Positions 9,077 through 19,584 of a stretch of DNA of 64,000 nt are shown here, piece by piece. The notes below the pieces were generated by a model. The model saw only the letters and a list, made by a program, of their open reading frames with translations, was not told the DNA's origin and did not search any database. Origin of the DNA: Lysobacter spongiicola DSM 21749 (GTDB taxonomy: Bacteria > Pseudomonadota > Gammaproteobacteria > Xanthomonadales > Xanthomonadaceae). The position numbers were made by a program, and so were the translations under genes. The stretch covers positions 1 through 64,000 of the forward strand of contig NZ_FUXP01000007.1 in the NCBI RefSeq assembly GCF_900167055.1. The letters are read 5' to 3'. Within the stretch, counting starts at the first letter, position 1. Every line of letters starts with the position of its first letter.

Positions 9077-10182
9077 GACCGCCCAGCCACATCGCGTCGA
9101 CGGACCCCCGTACGCTGGTCCGCGAGGATCTTCGCGACTTCACCGGCTATGTGTCGGCACGTGGCACCACGGCCGCCGGCAACGCGTGGCTCAATGCCAA
9201 CGAATCGCCGTGGACCAACGGCAGCCCGGGCACGGAGCGTCTCCGGCGCTACCCGGATCCGCAGCCGCACGCCCTGCGCGAGTCGTTGGCGAAGTTGTAT
9301 GGCGCCAAGGTTGACCAATTGCTGGTCGGACGGGGCAGCGACGAGGCCATCGACCTGTTGCTGCGCGCGCTGTGTCGTCCGGGCGGTGATGCGGTGCTGA
9401 CATGCCCGCCGACGTTCGGCATGTATGCGGTGTGCGCGCGGCTGCACGGGACGCGCGTGGTGGAGGTGCCACTGCAGGATCTTCCGGCCGAAGGCTTTGC
9501 CTGTGACTTCGCGCGGGTTGGTGACGTTGCACTGGAGGAGGGGGTCCGCCTGGTGTTCCTGTGCTCGCCCGGCAATCCCACCGGAAACCTGCTGCCACTG
9601 GATGCCATCGAAACCCTTGCCATTCGTCTGGATGGGCAGGCCATCGTGGTGGTGGACGAGGCCTACGGTGAGTTTGCCGAAGCCGAATCCGCCGTCTCCC
9701 TGCTAACTGGCCGACGCAACATCGCCGTGCTGCGCACGTTGTCGAAGGCGCACGCGTTGGCCGGGGCCCGCATCGGAAGCGTCATTGCCGACGCTTCGCT
9801 GATCGAGGTGCTGCGGCGCTGCCAGGCGCCGTATCCGGTGCCGGAGCCGTGTGTTGCGGTCGCCCGGCAGGCGGTGGCGCCGGCCGTGCTGGTCGACACA
9901 CGGGTCAAGGTCGGGCGCGTGGTGGCCGAGCGCGCAAGGCTGCGTGCGAGGCTCGAAGCTTCGCCCGGTGTCGTGCGCGTGTATCCATCGCGGGCGAACT
10001 TCCTGCTGGTGCGTTTCTCGGATGCCGAGGCGGCGTACCGGCGGCTGTTGGACGCCGGCATCGTGGTGCGTGACCAACGCACTGCCCCGGGCCTGGGCGA
10101 CGCGCTGCGCATCACCATCGGTACCCCGGAGCAGAACGACCGGGTCATCAACGCCGTCGTCGGCATGGAGCAACCCGCATGA
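9073..10182 (+). CDS. hisC: Histidinol-phosphate aminotransferase
   Basis: A 369-residue PLP enzyme that makes histidinol phosphate from imidazole-acetol phosphate and glutamate. The start overlapping hisD (ATGA at 9073) gives [10 protein letters not shown]. The substrate loop LNANESPW is near residue 45, [10 protein letters not shown] contains the PLP-pyridine Asp, and [17 protein letters not shown] carries the Schiff-base lysine. An in-frame ATG upstream would extend the protein into hisD without a reason to prefer it. The stop overlaps the hisB start. Confidence 0.95.
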   Translation: MRPPSHIASTDPRTLVREDLRDFTGYVSARGTTAAGNAWLNANESPWTNGSPGTERLRRYPDPQPHALRESLAKLYGAKVDQLLVGRGSDEAIDLLLRALCRPGGDAVLTCPPTFGMYAVCARLHGTRVVEVPLQDLPAEGFACDFARVGDVALEEGVRLVFLCSPGNPTGNLLPLDAIETLAIRLDGQAIVVVDEAYGEFAEAESAVSLLTGRRNIAVLRTLSKAHALAGARIGSVIADASLIEVLRRCQAPYPVPEPCVAVARQAVAPAVLVDTRVKVGRVVAERARLRARLEASPGVVRVYPSRANFLLVRFSDAEAAYRRLLDAGIVVRDQRTAPGLGDALRITIGTPEQNDRVINAVVGMEQPA

Positions 10183-11261
10183 GTGCCCTCACGCCGCTGC
10201 TGTTCGTCGATCGCGACGGCACCCTGATCGAGGAGCCCGATGACTTCCAGATCGACCGCTTCGACAAACTGCGCCTGGTGCGTGGTGTCATCCCGGCGAT
10301 GCTGGAGCTGCGCGACGCCGGCTACCAGTTCGTGATGGTCAGCAACCAGGATGGCCTCGGGACCGACGCATTTCCCCGGGAAGATTTCGACGGCCCGCAC
10401 GGGCTGATGATGCAGGTGTTCGAGAGCCAGGGCATCGTCTTCCGCGATGTGCTGGTGGACTGCAGCCTGCCCGCGGACAACGCGCCTACGCGCAAGCCCG
10501 GCATCGGCCTCGCGCTGCCCTACCTCAAGGACCGCACCATCGACTGGAGCCGCTCGGCCATGGTCGGGGACCGCGAAACCGACAATGCGTTCGCCCGCAA
10601 CCTTGGCATCCGTGCCTTCCAGTTGCGCACGCCGCAGTTCGGCGGCGACTGGGACTGGCCTGGCATCGCCCATGAGCTGGCGCGCGCGCCGCGCACCGCC
10701 ACGGTGGAGCGCAAGACCAAGGAGACCGCGATCCAGGTGAGTGTCGACCTGGATCGCACCGTCGAGCCGGCGGTACGCACCGGCCTGCCGTTCTTCGACC
10801 ACATGCTGGAGCAGCTCGGCAAGCACGGCGCGTTCGCGCTGTCGCTCACCTGCGAGGGCGACCTGCAGGTGGACGAGCACCACACCATCGAGGACTGTGC
10901 ACTGGCGCTGGGTACAGCACTACGGGAAGCGCTGGGCGACAAACGTGGCATCGGGCGATACGGCTTCTGCCTGCCGATGGACGAGGCGCTCGCGAGCGTG
11001 GCGCTGGATATCTCCGGCCGCGCCTATTTCGTGTTCGACGGGGATTTCCGGCGCGAGCGGGTGGGCGACATGCCGACCGAGCTGGTGCCGCACTTCTTCC
11101 GCTCGCTGTGCGACGCCGCCGGTCTCAACATGAACCTGAAGGTGCAGGGCGACAACGACCACCACAAGGTCGAGGCCTGCTTCAAGGTGGTCGCGCGCGC
11201 GTTGCGCCAGGCGCTGCGCCGCGAAGGCAACGAGTTGCCGAGCACCAAGGGGGCGCTGTGA
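10179..11261 (+). CDS. hisB: Bifunctional histidinol-phosphatase / imidazoleglycerol-phosphate dehydratase
   Basis: A 360-residue fusion typical of gammaproteobacteria. The N-terminal HAD phosphatase (about 1-165) has DRDGT and the zinc-binding cysteine region; the C-terminal IGP dehydratase (about 172-360) has [27 protein letters not shown] and the second metal motif [12 protein letters not shown]. It supplies steps 7 and 9 of the pathway, so no separate hisN is needed. It overlaps hisC by 4 bases, and its stop overlaps the GTG start of hisH. Confidence 0.96.
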   Translation: MSALTPLLFVDRDGTLIEEPDDFQIDRFDKLRLVRGVIPAMLELRDAGYQFVMVSNQDGLGTDAFPREDFDGPHGLMMQVFESQGIVFRDVLVDCSLPADNAPTRKPGIGLALPYLKDRTIDWSRSAMVGDRETDNAFARNLGIRAFQLRTPQFGGDWDWPGIAHELARAPRTATVERKTKETAIQVSVDLDRTVEPAVRTGLPFFDHMLEQLGKHGAFALSLTCEGDLQVDEHHTIEDCALALGTALREALGDKRGIGRYGFCLPMDEALASVALDISGRAYFVFDGDFRRERVGDMPTELVPHFFRSLCDAAGLNMNLKVQGDNDHHKVEACFKVVARALRQALRREGNELPSTKGAL

Positions 11262-11863
11262 CCGGGGTGGTGCTGGTGGATGCCGGCGGCGCGAACCTGG
11301 GCTCGGTCCGCTACGCGTTCGAGCGGCTGGGGGCGCGGGTGGAAGTAAGCGCCGACCCCGGCATCATTTCCTCCGCGGAACGGGTCATCCTCCCGGGCGT
11401 CGGCGCTGCCGCGGCCGGCATGGCCAGGCTGCACGAGCTCGGACTGGTGTCGGTGCTGCGTGGGCTGCGCCAGCCATTGCTCGGCATCTGCCTGGGCATG
11501 CAGTTGCTCTACGAATCATCCGAGGAAGGCGGCGTGCCGTGCCTGGGGCTTTTGCCCGGACGGGTGGCGCGCATGTCCGCGGCCGATGGCGCCCGGATCC
11601 CGCACATGGGCTGGAACCGCCTTGAGCTGGTGGGAGAGCCGGATCCGCTGCTGGATGGCATGGGCGGAGGCGAATGGGCGTATTTCGTGCATGGCTATGC
11701 CGCGCCGGTGGGTCCGGAAACGATCGCACGATGCGTGCACGGCACCCCCTTCAGTGCTGTGGTACGTGCCGGCAACCGCTGGGGCGCCCAGTTCCACCCC
11801 GAACGTTCCGCCGGCGCCGGTGCGCGCCTGCTGGGCAATTTCCTGTCGGAGCGCCTGCAATGA
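11258..11863 (+). CDS. hisH: Imidazole glycerol phosphate synthase, glutamine amidotransferase subunit
   Basis: A 201-residue class I glutaminase that feeds ammonia to HisF. The GTG start overlaps the hisB stop (GTGA). The nucleophile elbow is GICLGMQLL, and the His-Glu of the triad is in QFHPERS near residue 183. PGVGAAAAG is the oxyanion region. A longer in-frame extension to 11108 runs back into hisB and is rejected. Confidence 0.95.
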   Translation: MTGVVLVDAGGANLGSVRYAFERLGARVEVSADPGIISSAERVILPGVGAAAAGMARLHELGLVSVLRGLRQPLLGICLGMQLLYESSEEGGVPCLGLLPGRVARMSAADGARIPHMGWNRLELVGEPDPLLDGMGGGEWAYFVHGYAAPVGPETIARCVHGTPFSAVVRAGNRWGAQFHPERSAGAGARLLGNFLSERLQ

Positions 11864-12648
11864 GCATGATGGACAACACCGGCGTCCAGGCGCCGGAGGC
11901 CGGCTTCACCCTGCTGCCCGCGATCGACGTGCGCGAGGGCCGGGTGGTACGGCTGCGGCAGGGTGACTACGCATCGGAGACCCGCTACCCGGTGGAACCG
12001 CTGGAAGCGGCCCGCGCCTACGCCACGGCCGGGGCGGGATGGCTGCACCTGGTCGATCTCGACGCCGCCCGCGCGGGTGGCTACACACTCAAGCCACTGC
12101 TGGCCGAGCTGAAGGCGACCACTGCACTGCAGGTGCAAACGGGCGGCGGCGTGCGCGATGAATCGGGCCTGCGCGCCATCTTCGATGCGGGCGCCGACCG
12201 CGTCGTGATCGGCTCCCTGGCGGTGCGGGAGCCGGAAATGATCGCGGGATGGCTGGCCGACTTCGGGCCGGAGCGCATCACCGTCGCTCTGGACGCGCGG
12301 CAGGCCTCCGATGGGCGATGGCTGCTGCCGACTGCCGGCTGGACACGCGACAGCGGCGTTGAGCTCGAACCGCTGCTTCGCCACTACATGGATGCGGGCC
12401 TGCGCCACCTGCTGTGCACCGACATCGCGAAGGACGGCATGCTCGCCGGCCCCAACCTTGGCCTGTACCGGCAACTGCACGCCATCGCTCCGGATGTGCT
12501 GTTGCAGGCGTCCGGCGGCATCCGCGACGTCGCCGATGTCAGGGCTGCGCGTGATGCAGGATGCGCGGCAGCGGTGCTGGGCAAGGCCTTGCTCGACGGC
12601 CGGCTCGACCTGGTGGGTGCGCTGGCGGAGGAGCGTGCGCCATGTTGA
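11860..12648 (+). CDS. hisA: Phosphoribosylformimino-AICAR phosphate (ProFAR) isomerase
   Basis: A (beta/alpha)8 barrel of 262 residues. It opens with [15 protein letters not shown] (catalytic Asp), has the phosphate-binding GGGVRD near residue 90 and [10 protein letters not shown] near 213, and the second catalytic Asp in TDIAKDG. The first ATG (ATGAGCATGATGG) overlaps hisH; two more Met codons follow at once, so the exact N-terminus may differ by two or three residues. About 15 residues precede the barrel, slightly more than usual. The stop overlaps hisF by 7 bases. Confidence 0.94.
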   Translation: MSMMDNTGVQAPEAGFTLLPAIDVREGRVVRLRQGDYASETRYPVEPLEAARAYATAGAGWLHLVDLDAARAGGYTLKPLLAELKATTALQVQTGGGVRDESGLRAIFDAGADRVVIGSLAVREPEMIAGWLADFGPERITVALDARQASDGRWLLPTAGWTRDSGVELEPLLRHYMDAGLRHLLCTDIAKDGMLAGPNLGLYRQLHAIAPDVLLQASGGIRDVADVRAARDAGCAAAVLGKALLDGRLDLVGALAEERAPC

Positions 12649-13415
12649 GCCGGCGCATCATTCCCTGCCTCGACGTGCGCGAGGGGCGGGTGGTCAAGGG
12701 CGTGCGCTTTCGCGACCACGTCGACATGGGCGACATCGTCGAGCTGGCGCTGCGGTATCGCGACGAAGGCGCCGACGAGCTGGTGTTCTACGACATCACC
12801 GCCAGCCCGGAAGGGCGCAGTGTGGGAGTGGAATGGGTCGAGCGCGTGGCCCGGGCCATTGACATCCCGTTCTGCGTGGCCGGCGGCATCCGCAGTGTCG
12901 AGCAGGCACGCCGGGTGCTACATGCCGGTGCCGACAAGGTGTCGGTGAACACGCCCGCGCTGCTGCGGCCGGAGCTGGTTGCCGAGCTGGCGGAGGCGTT
13001 CGGCGTGCAGTGCGTGGTGGTCGGCATCGACAGCCTGCGCGACGGCGACGGCGAGTGGCGGGTGCGACAGTTCACCGGCGATCCGGACCGGACACAGGCA
13101 CTGCCCCGACGGACCCTGGACTGGGTGGTCGAGGTGCAGGCGCTGGGCGCGGGCGAAGTGGTGTTGAACTGCATGGGCAGCGACGGTGTGCGTGCCGGCT
13201 ACGACCTCGAACAGCTGCGTGCGGTCAGGGCGGTGTGCGCGGTCCCGTTGATCGCCTCGGGTGGCGCCGGTACGCCGGGACACTTCGCCGAGGCCTTCAA
13301 GCAGGCCGATGTCGACGGCGCCCTTGCCGCCAGCGTCTTCCACTCCGGTGCCATTGCCATTCCCCCACTCAAGCGATACCTGCAAGGGCAGGGCATCGAG
13401 GTGCGCCATGGTTGA
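12642..13415 (+). CDS. hisF: Imidazole glycerol phosphate synthase, cyclase subunit
   Basis: A 257-residue barrel that, with HisH, makes IGP and [25 protein letters not shown] contains the catalytic Asp (residue 11); the second catalytic Asp is in [13 protein letters not shown]. Phosphate loops GGIRSVEQA and [11 protein letters not shown] are intact. HisA and HisF are adjacent and share the same half-barrel ancestry. Its end overlaps hisI by 8 bases. Confidence 0.96.
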   Translation: MLSRRIIPCLDVREGRVVKGVRFRDHVDMGDIVELALRYRDEGADELVFYDITASPEGRSVGVEWVERVARAIDIPFCVAGGIRSVEQARRVLHAGADKVSVNTPALLRPELVAELAEAFGVQCVVVGIDSLRDGDGEWRVRQFTGDPDRTQALPRRTLDWVVEVQALGAGEVVLNCMGSDGVRAGYDLEQLRAVRAVCAVPLIASGGAGTPGHFAEAFKQADVDGALAASVFHSGAIAIPPLKRYLQGQGIEVRHG

Positions 13416-14034
13416 CTCCGTCACCGTCGAAGGTGATTTCCCCGATCCTTCAACGCTTGCCTGGGATGCGGCGACCGGCCTGTTGCCGGCCATCGTCCAG
13501 GATGCCGACACGCTCCGTGTGCTGATGCTCGGCTACATGGACCGGCAGGCGCTGCAGGCCACGCGTGAGAAGGGGCAGGTGACCTTCTACAGCCGCAGCC
13601 GCCAACGGCAGTGGACCAAGGGCGAGAGCTCGGGCAACGTGCTGGACCTGGTGGGGATCGAGACCGATTGCGACGCCGACACCTTGCTGGTCCTCGCGCG
13701 CCCGCGCGGGCCGACCTGCCACCTCGACCGCACCAGTTGCTTTCCGGACGCGCCCGGGGACTTCCTGGCCGAACTCGACGTCCTGGTGGCAGACCGTGAG
13801 CGCGAACGGCCGGAAGGCAGCTACACGACCCGCCTGTTCGAATCCGGCGTACGTCGGATTGCGCAGAAGGTGGGCGAAGAGGGCGTCGAAACGGCCTTGG
13901 CGGCGGTGGCCCAGGACGACCAGGCACTGCTGGGGGAGGCCGCCGACCTGTTGTTCCACCTGCAGGTCCTGCTGCGCGCCCGTGGCCTTGGCCTCGGTGA
14001 CGCTGTCGACATGCTGCGCACCCGCCACCGGTGA
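13408..14034 (+). CDS. hisI: Bifunctional phosphoribosyl-AMP cyclohydrolase / phosphoribosyl-ATP pyrophosphatase
   Basis: A 208-residue HisIE fusion performing steps 2 and 3. The N-terminal cyclohydrolase (about 1-120) shows [19 protein letters not shown], the Asp-rich metal site DCDADTLL and CHLDRTSCF. The C-terminal pyrophosphatase (about 125-208) has the MazG-like [13 protein letters not shown] and EAADLLFHL. The ATG at 13408 lies inside hisF. It ends the operon; the stop is two bases before a REP hairpin. Confidence 0.96.
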   Translation: MVDSVTVEGDFPDPSTLAWDAATGLLPAIVQDADTLRVLMLGYMDRQALQATREKGQVTFYSRSRQRQWTKGESSGNVLDLVGIETDCDADTLLVLARPRGPTCHLDRTSCFPDAPGDFLAELDVLVADRERERPEGSYTTRLFESGVRRIAQKVGEEGVETALAAVAQDDQALLGEAADLLFHLQVLLRARGLGLGDAVDMLRTRHR

Positions 14035-14036
14035 CA

Positions 14037-14114
14037 TGTAGGAGCGGCTTCAGCCGCGATCCGAGACTCGAGCTCAGGTCTCAGCCCCCGATCGCGGCTG
14101 AAGCCGCTCCTACA
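14037..14114. repeat. GTAG-type REP pair (family A), inverted
   Basis: Two perfect 24-base arms (14037-14060 and 14091-14114) in opposite orientation, each starting TGTAGGAGCGGCTTCAGC outward, separated by 30 bases. Each arm also contains the internal palindrome GCGGCTTCAGCCGC. It begins two bases after the hisI stop, so RNA from the his operon would fold here. GTAG-headed REPs of this kind are known from Stenotrophomonas and relatives and are attributed to RAYT transposases. Confidence 0.9.
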
Positions 14115-14144
14115 AAATCCGCGGCCTTGAAGGAGAATGGCGGC

Positions 14145-15794
14145 ATGGATCCGACCGAAGCACGGCCCGCGCCCGCCACCCACTCCTGCCGCCACTCGCT
14201 TGGCCGTGGCCTGCTCATGGCTTTGGCATTGGCCGTGCCCCCCGCCGCCATCGCCGCCGAGCCCTGCAACGCCGGCTACGTGTTCGAGAATCGCGACCCC
14301 GCCAACGGCCAGGTCGTAGACGGCCCCGGCATTCCCGACGTCAAGGTGTCGGATGGCGTCCACATCGTCACCACCGACGCCGACGGCCGCTACGAGTTGC
14401 CTGCGGTGGACGGTCGAACCACCTTCGTGATCAAGCCGCCGGGCTACGCCATGCCGGATCGGGGCAACGGACTGCCGGACTACTGGCGCAACCTGCGCAC
14501 GCAGCCCGGGCCGCCCGTCCGGTTCGGGGGCATTCCCGTGGAGGATGCCAATTGCCGGAACTTCCCGCTGGTCCCGGCCGCCGCCGGCGATGACGAGCTG
14601 CAGGTACTGGTCTTCGCCGATCCCCAGGTGAAGTCGGAAGTGGACGTGGACTACTACCACCGCGACATCATCCAGCCGTTGCTGGAGCAGGGTGCCAACG
14701 CCGACCTGGGCCTGACGCTCGGGGACGTGGTCGACGATGACCTCTCCCTGTATCCGGCGCTGAACGCGCACACCGCCTCGCTAGGGGTGCCATGGCTGCA
14801 TGTGGCGGGCAACCACGACATGGATCTGGACGCCGGGCGGGACGACGATGCTCTGCTCAGCTTCCGCCACGTGTTCGGCCCCGACACCTTCGCCTGGGAG
14901 GAGCAGCGGGCTACATTCCTGCTGCTCGACGACGTCATCCACCAGCCCGGACAGTCCCCGGCCTACATCGGCGGCTTCCGGGAGGAGCAGTTCCGCTTCC
15001 TGGAGGCCTACCTGCCCACGGTGCCGGTCGAGCGCCTGCTGGTGGTCGCACTGCATATCCCGCTGTTCGAACCGGACGGTCGCGACACCTTCCGCGACGC
15101 CGACCGCGAGCGGTTGTTCACCCTGCTGTCCCGGTTCCCGAACGTGCTGCTGCTCAGCGCGCACAACCACACGCAACAGCATGTCTTCCATGATGCGACC
15201 AGTGGATGGCAGGGAAGCGAGCCACTGCACGAGTTCAACGTCGGTGCGGTCTGCGGGGCATTCTGGTCGGGCGTGGAGGATGCGCAGGGCATTCCCGACA
15301 CGACCATGGCGGATGGCACCCCGAACGGCTTCGCCCGCCTGCGCGTGGGTGCCGGTGGCCAGTACGCCCTCAGCTGGCATCCCGCGCGGCTGCCGGCGGG
15401 TGATCCCGCACTGACGGAGGCCATGGCGCTCCACGCTCCGCGCGTGCTTCGTCGTGGCGCCTATCCGGCCTGGGGCGTCTACGCGAACGTCTTCATGGGC
15501 ATGGACGACAGCCGCGTCGAATTCCGTATCGATGATGGCGCCTGGAAGCCGATGCGGCGTGTCGAACGCCCGGATCCGCGCCTGCTGGTGGAGAACGTGC
15601 GCGACGACGAGGCCATCGCCCTGCGCGGTTTCGACCGGTCGCCGGAAGCCCAGCCCGGCAAGCATCTCTGGCGGGGGGCACTGCCGACCGACCTGGAGGC
15701 CGGCGAGCACCGGGTGGAGGTCCGGGTGTTCGACCCGTGGACGGGCGAGCAACGCGCGAGTACGACCTACGAGTTACAGGACGCCGGCGAATAG
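14145..15794 (+). CDS. Secreted calcineurin-like metallophosphoesterase
   Basis: A 549-residue exported phosphoesterase. The ATG at 14145 has AAGGAG 9 bases upstream. A signal peptide ends near AAIAA-EPC (about residue 38). An Ig-like N-terminal domain of the Metallophos_N type (about 45-130) is followed by the metal core with FADPQ, LTLGDVVDD, VAGNHDMD, ALHIPLF and SAHNH, then a beta-rich C-terminal domain (about 385-549). All metal ligands expected for a two-metal enzyme appear present. The substrate is unknown. It follows the his operon across the REP hairpin but has no evident link to histidine. Confidence 0.87.
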   Translation: MDPTEARPAPATHSCRHSLGRGLLMALALAVPPAAIAAEPCNAGYVFENRDPANGQVVDGPGIPDVKVSDGVHIVTTDADGRYELPAVDGRTTFVIKPPGYAMPDRGNGLPDYWRNLRTQPGPPVRFGGIPVEDANCRNFPLVPAAAGDDELQVLVFADPQVKSEVDVDYYHRDIIQPLLEQGANADLGLTLGDVVDDDLSLYPALNAHTASLGVPWLHVAGNHDMDLDAGRDDDALLSFRHVFGPDTFAWEEQRATFLLLDDVIHQPGQSPAYIGGFREEQFRFLEAYLPTVPVERLLVVALHIPLFEPDGRDTFRDADRERLFTLLSRFPNVLLLSAHNHTQQHVFHDATSGWQGSEPLHEFNVGAVCGAFWSGVEDAQGIPDTTMADGTPNGFARLRVGAGGQYALSWHPARLPAGDPALTEAMALHAPRVLRRGAYPAWGVYANVFMGMDDSRVEFRIDDGAWKPMRRVERPDPRLLVENVRDDEAIALRGFDRSPEAQPGKHLWRGALPTDLEAGEHRVEVRVFDPWTGEQRASTTYELQDAGE

Positions 15795-15804
15795 CCGGCG
15801 TGCG

Positions 15805-16290
15805 CTAGAGGCGCAACTTCATGCCTTCGTGGGAGGCGACGAAGCCGAGGTCCTCATAGAAGCGTAGGGCCTCCGGACGCGCCTTGTCCGTGGTGAGTTG
15901 CAGCAGATGGCAGCCACGCTCCCGTGAACGTTCAATCGCCCAGTCGAACATGCGGCGGCCAAGTCCGAGCGACCTCGAACCCGAATCGACCCTCACCCCT
16001 TCCACCAGGGCGCGCCAGCCGCCCTGGTGGGTGATGTGGGGGATGAAGGTCAGTTGCAGAACGCCTTTGACCGCGCCCAGAAGCTCCAGCACGACAAGCT
16101 CGTTGTTCGGGTCGCCGTCGATCGCACTGAAGGCGGCGACATAGGTGTCCGGGAGGGGCGACCGGTATTGCTCGCGTGTTGCACCCAGCGGGTCATCGGC
16201 CAACATCCGGACGATGTCCGGCAGGTCACCGAGTGTGGCCGTGCGGATTCGCACCGTTTCGCCATCCGGATATCCGATGCGCTGGTTCAA
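15805..16290 (-). CDS. GNAT family N-acetyltransferase
   Basis: A 161-residue acetyltransferase of the Gcn5-related fold. [17 protein letters not shown] is the first strand-helix, [25 protein letters not shown] the acetyl-CoA-binding motif A, and [19 protein letters not shown] motif B. The start is a TTG overlapping the mtnC stop (TTGA), with GGAGG 10 bases upstream, so it is translated with the methionine salvage genes. The substrate is unknown. Confidence 0.85.
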   Translation of the reverse strand: MNQRIGYPDGETVRIRTATLGDLPDIVRMLADDPLGATREQYRSPLPDTYVAAFSAIDGDPNNELVVLELLGAVKGVLQLTFIPHITHQGGWRALVEGVRVDSGSRSLGLGRRMFDWAIERSRERGCHLLQLTTDKARPEALRFYEDLGFVASHEGMKLRL

Positions 16291-16991
16291 CCGATCGCGA
16301 CCTCCGCGAAACTCTCGACGCGCCGGTGGCCATTCGTGGCATCTCCGTGGCGCGGCTGCGGGTAGTCTTCCAGCCGGTCCACCAGGACGGTCTGCAGGCC
16401 GGCTTTGCGCGCGGCATCGAGTTCTTCGACGACGTCGGACAGGAACAGGATTTCACTGGCGGGTGCATCGATCGAGGCGGCGATGCTCCGGTAACTGCCG
16501 GCCTCCCGCTTTCCGCCGACCTCGGTGTCGAACCAGCCGGAGATCAGATGGGTGAGGTCACCGGCGTCGCTGTGCCCGAAAAACAGCCGCTGCGCCGGCA
16601 CGCTGCCCGACGAATAGACGTACAGCGGGGTGCCTTCCGCTTTCCAGCGCTGCAGCGACTCGGCCGCGTCGGGGTAGATGTGGGCGGTGAAATCGGCGGT
16701 GGCGTAGCCGTCGGCCCAGATCATGCCCTGCAGTGCCTTGAGCGCGGTGTGCTTGCGGTCCTGGTCGATCCAACCCTGCAGGACTTCGACCACCACCGCG
16801 TCCTGGCAGACGCCGCCGTTTTCGGTGGCCACCACGTCCAGCCACTTGCGCACCGCCGGGTCCTGCGCGCGCGCCTTGACGAAGCCCGGCAGCGCCTTGC
16901 GCGCGTATGGGAACAGCACGTCCTTGACGAACGAGATGCTGCTGGTGGTGCCCTCGATGTCGGTCAGCACGGCCGAGACGGGTGCGCTCAT
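16287..16991 (-). CDS. mtnC: Enolase-phosphatase E1
   Basis: A 234-residue HAD-superfamily enzyme of methionine salvage that enolises and dephosphorylates 2,3-diketo-5-methylthiopentyl-1-phosphate to acireductone. The nucleophile region is [10 protein letters not shown] (D11, E13), motif II is [11 protein letters not shown], the Lys region GGKREAGSY follows, and motif III is [13 protein letters not shown]. It overlaps mtnD by 4 bases upstream and the GNAT gene downstream. Confidence 0.96.
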   Translation of the reverse strand: MSAPVSAVLTDIEGTTSSISFVKDVLFPYARKALPGFVKARAQDPAVRKWLDVVATENGGVCQDAVVVEVLQGWIDQDRKHTALKALQGMIWADGYATADFTAHIYPDAAESLQRWKAEGTPLYVYSSGSVPAQRLFFGHSDAGDLTHLISGWFDTEVGGKREAGSYRSIAASIDAPASEILFLSDVVEELDAARKAGLQTVLVDRLEDYPQPRHGDATNGHRRVESFAEVAIG

Positions 16992-17545
16992 CGGCCGGCC
17001 TCCGGATCCAGTCGCGGGAAGCGCTGCGCGATGTCGGTGCCGGTGAAGTGGCCGACCCAGCCATCGGGCTCGGTGAAGAACCGGATGGCGACGAAGCTGG
17101 GTTCCGGCCCCATGTCGAACCAGTGGGTGGTGCCATCGGGGACCGCGATCAGGTCACCGGCCTCGCACAGCACCTCGTAGACCCCGTCGCCGACGTGCAG
17201 CGTGAACAGGCCGGACCCGGCGACGAAGAAGCGAACCTCGTCTTCCTTGTGGAAGTGTTCGTCGAGGAACTTGCGCCGCATCTCTTCCCGGTTCGGATTG
17301 TCCGGCGCGATGCTGACGACGTCGACGCTCTTGAAGCCGCGTTCCGCCACCAGCCGGTCGATGTCCGCTCTGTAGGCAGCCATGATCACCTCGGGGGCAT
17401 CGCCAGGGGCCACCGGCTGGCTCGCCTCCCATTGCTCGAACGCGACGCCGATGCGCCCGAGTTCTTCGGCCATCCGGCCGCGATCCGTCGTGCTGCTGAC
17501 CGGCGTCCCGGGTTCGTTCTCGGCAAAAATCCGAAGTCGGCTCAC
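16988..17545 (-). CDS. mtnD: Acireductone dioxygenase
   Basis: A 185-residue cupin that cleaves acireductone to the keto acid of methionine and formate. Metal ligands are H97, H99 and E103 in [13 protein letters not shown], with the fourth, H141, in GTTHWFDMG. The protein is collinear with family members. It sits between mtnB and mtnC with 4-base overlaps on each side, so the three enzymes act in reaction order B, C, D from one transcript. The metal (Fe or Ni) decides the products and cannot be told from sequence. Confidence 0.96.
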   Translation of the reverse strand: MSRLRIFAENEPGTPVSSTTDRGRMAEELGRIGVAFEQWEASQPVAPGDAPEVIMAAYRADIDRLVAERGFKSVDVVSIAPDNPNREEMRRKFLDEHFHKEDEVRFFVAGSGLFTLHVGDGVYEVLCEAGDLIAVPDGTTHWFDMGPEPSFVAIRFFTEPDGWVGHFTGTDIAQRFPRLDPEAGR

Positions 17546-18177
17546 GCGTGCAGTCTCCTCAGTTCAAGCTCGCAGGCGATCAGGAACTCGAACGCCTCCA
17601 GGTGGCGGCGCGCCTCGCCCATGTCGCGGCCCCAGGCGTACAGGCCGTGGCCGTCTATCAGGTAGCCCCACACGGGCTGGTTGTCGAGCAGCGCGTCGAC
17701 CTGGGCGGCGAGGGTGTGCATGTCCTGGCTGTTGGGCAGGACCGGCAGGTCGATCGCCGCCTCGTGGGTGGTGTTGCCATTGAAGGCCTTCAGCAGCTCG
17801 TACCCTTCCAGCCGCAGCTGGCCGGCTCCGGCGTACAGCCGCGATGCCACCGTCTGGTTGAGCGAGTGGGTGTGCAGCACGCATCCGACGTCGGGGAAAC
17901 GCGCGTAAAGCTGCGTATGCAGCAGGGTCTCCGCGGACGGGCGGTGGTCGGTCGCGACCGCGCTGCCCGACAGGTCGACCACCATGACGTCGTCATCCGT
18001 GAGCCGGCCCTTGTCGCGGCCGGAAACGGTGATCGCCACGTGCCGCTCGTCGAGCCGCATGGAGAAGTTGCTGCTGGTAGCGGGCGTCCAGCCGCGCGCG
18101 GAAAGCTCGCGCACGGAAGAGGCGATCTCGCTGGCGCAGCGGGCCAGCCGCTGCGCGTCATAGGGCCGGTTTTCCAT
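17542..18177 (-). CDS. mtnB: Methylthioribulose-1-phosphate dehydratase
   Basis: A 211-residue class II aldolase-fold dehydratase, first gene of the mtn operon on this strand. The zinc site is seen as LHTHSLNQ (H102, H104) with a third His in [19 protein letters not shown] and VSGRDKGRL are family motifs near the substrate phosphate. The operon has no mtnA, mtnP or mtnK here, so the upstream salvage steps must be encoded elsewhere. Confidence 0.95.
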   Translation of the reverse strand: MENRPYDAQRLARCASEIASSVRELSARGWTPATSSNFSMRLDERHVAITVSGRDKGRLTDDDVMVVDLSGSAVATDHRPSAETLLHTQLYARFPDVGCVLHTHSLNQTVASRLYAGAGQLRLEGYELLKAFNGNTTHEAAIDLPVLPNSQDMHTLAAQVDALLDNQPVWGYLIDGHGLYAWGRDMGEARRHLEAFEFLIACELELRRLHA

Positions 18178-18223
18178 CCCGGCAGTTTATCGCGAAGCCG
18201 GCGTGGACGCCGGCCCTCGCGGA

Positions 18224-19576
18224 TCAGAACAGGACGTTCAGCAGCACCGCCAGCACCAGCAGCGGGGCGACCACGCGCACCAGCCAGCGCCACAGCGTGA
18301 ACAGGGCAGGCGACAGCCCCTTGAGCTGCTCGCGCAGCACCGATTCCTTCAGCGCCCAACCCGCGAACAGCGCGATCAGCAGCCCGCCCAGCGGCAGCAT
18401 GATCTCGCTGGCGACCAGTTCGATGAAGCCCATGATGTCGCGGTCGAAGATGCGCACGTCCGACAGCACGTTGAGCGACAGCACCGACGCCAGGCCGAGC
18501 ACCCAGCACAGGGCAGCCATGGACAGCGCGGCCGTGCGGCGGCTGGTGCGGCCCCGCTCCACCAGGTAGGCGGTGGCCGGCTCCAGCAGGGAGATCGAGG
18601 AGGTCCAGGCAGCGACGAACAGCAGTCCGAAGAACAGCAGGCCGTAGATCACGCCCATCGACATCGCGTTGAACGCCAGCGGCAGCGAGGTGAAGATCAG
18701 GCCGGGACCACCACCCGCGGGGTCGATGCCGAAAGCGATCACGATCGGGAAGATCGCAAGGCCCGCCAGCAGTGCCACGCCCGTATCGGCGACCGCGACC
18801 ACCGCGCCGGTTTTGGGGATCGAGACGTCTTTCGGCAGGTAGGCGCCGTAGGTCATCATCGTGCACATGCCAAGGCTGAGGGTGAAGAAGGCCTGGCCCA
18901 GCGCCGCCACGAACACGCCTCCGTTGACCTTCGACCAGTCCGGCTGGAACAGGAAGGCTGCAGCCTGCCCGAGGTGCCCCGTCGTGGCGCCATAGCCCAC
19001 CAGCAACAACAGCATCAGGAACAGCGCCGGCATCAGGAAGCTGACCGCCCGCTCCAGGCCCTTCTCCACGCCCAGTGCGACCACGCCCACCGTCAGCAAC
19101 ATGAAGGCGGCGTGCCAGAAGGTCAGTTCAAGCGGATCGGCGAGCAGGGCACTGAAGGCGGCGGCGGGATCATCGATCGGGGCACCGCCGAAGAGTTGCA
19201 TCAGGTACAGCCAGGCGTAGTGCAGCGTCCAGCCGCCGACCACGCTGTAGAAGCTCAGGATCAGCACGCCGGCGATGATGCCGATCCAGCCGATGCCGGC
19301 CCAGGCTTTGGCCGCGCCTGTTTCGCGCGCAAGGTCGAGCAGGGTGTTGACCGGGCTGCGGCGGCCATGGCGGCCAAGCAGGATCTCGGCGATCAGCACC
19401 GGCAGGCCGACCAGGAAGATGCAGCCCATGTACACCAGCACGAACGCGCCGCCGCCGTTGTCGGAGACCAGGTACGGGAAGCGCCAGATGTTGCCCAGCC
19501 CGACGGCCGAGCCCGTGGCTGCGAGGATGAAGGCGAGGCGCGATGACCACATGCCGTGGATCGAGGTCTTTTCCAT
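18224..19576 (-). CDS. Sodium-dependent neurotransmitter-symporter (NSS) family transporter
   Basis: A 450-residue LeuT-fold transporter with about eleven to twelve membrane helices. TM1 carries the unwound sodium/substrate motif GSAVGLGNIWRFPYLVSDNGGGAF, the hallmark of the family (seen in shorter parts at residues 22-45). Bacterial members usually import amino acids with sodium; the substrate is not predicted here. The start is 8 bases after the nhaC stop, so the two genes form an operon. The sequence ends with a hydrophobic helix close to the C-terminus. Confidence 0.93.
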   Translation of the reverse strand: MEKTSIHGMWSSRLAFILAATGSAVGLGNIWRFPYLVSDNGGGAFVLVYMGCIFLVGLPVLIAEILLGRHGRRSPVNTLLDLARETGAAKAWAGIGWIGIIAGVLILSFYSVVGGWTLHYAWLYLMQLFGGAPIDDPAAAFSALLADPLELTFWHAAFMLLTVGVVALGVEKGLERAVSFLMPALFLMLLLLVGYGATTGHLGQAAAFLFQPDWSKVNGGVFVAALGQAFFTLSLGMCTMMTYGAYLPKDVSIPKTGAVVAVADTGVALLAGLAIFPIVIAFGIDPAGGGPGLIFTSLPLAFNAMSMGVIYGLLFFGLLFVAAWTSSISLLEPATAYLVERGRTSRRTAALSMAALCWVLGLASVLSLNVLSDVRIFDRDIMGFIELVASEIMLPLGGLLIALFAGWALKESVLREQLKGLSPALFTLWRWLVRVVAPLLVLAVLLNVLF

Positions 19577-19584
19577 GGGAAGGC

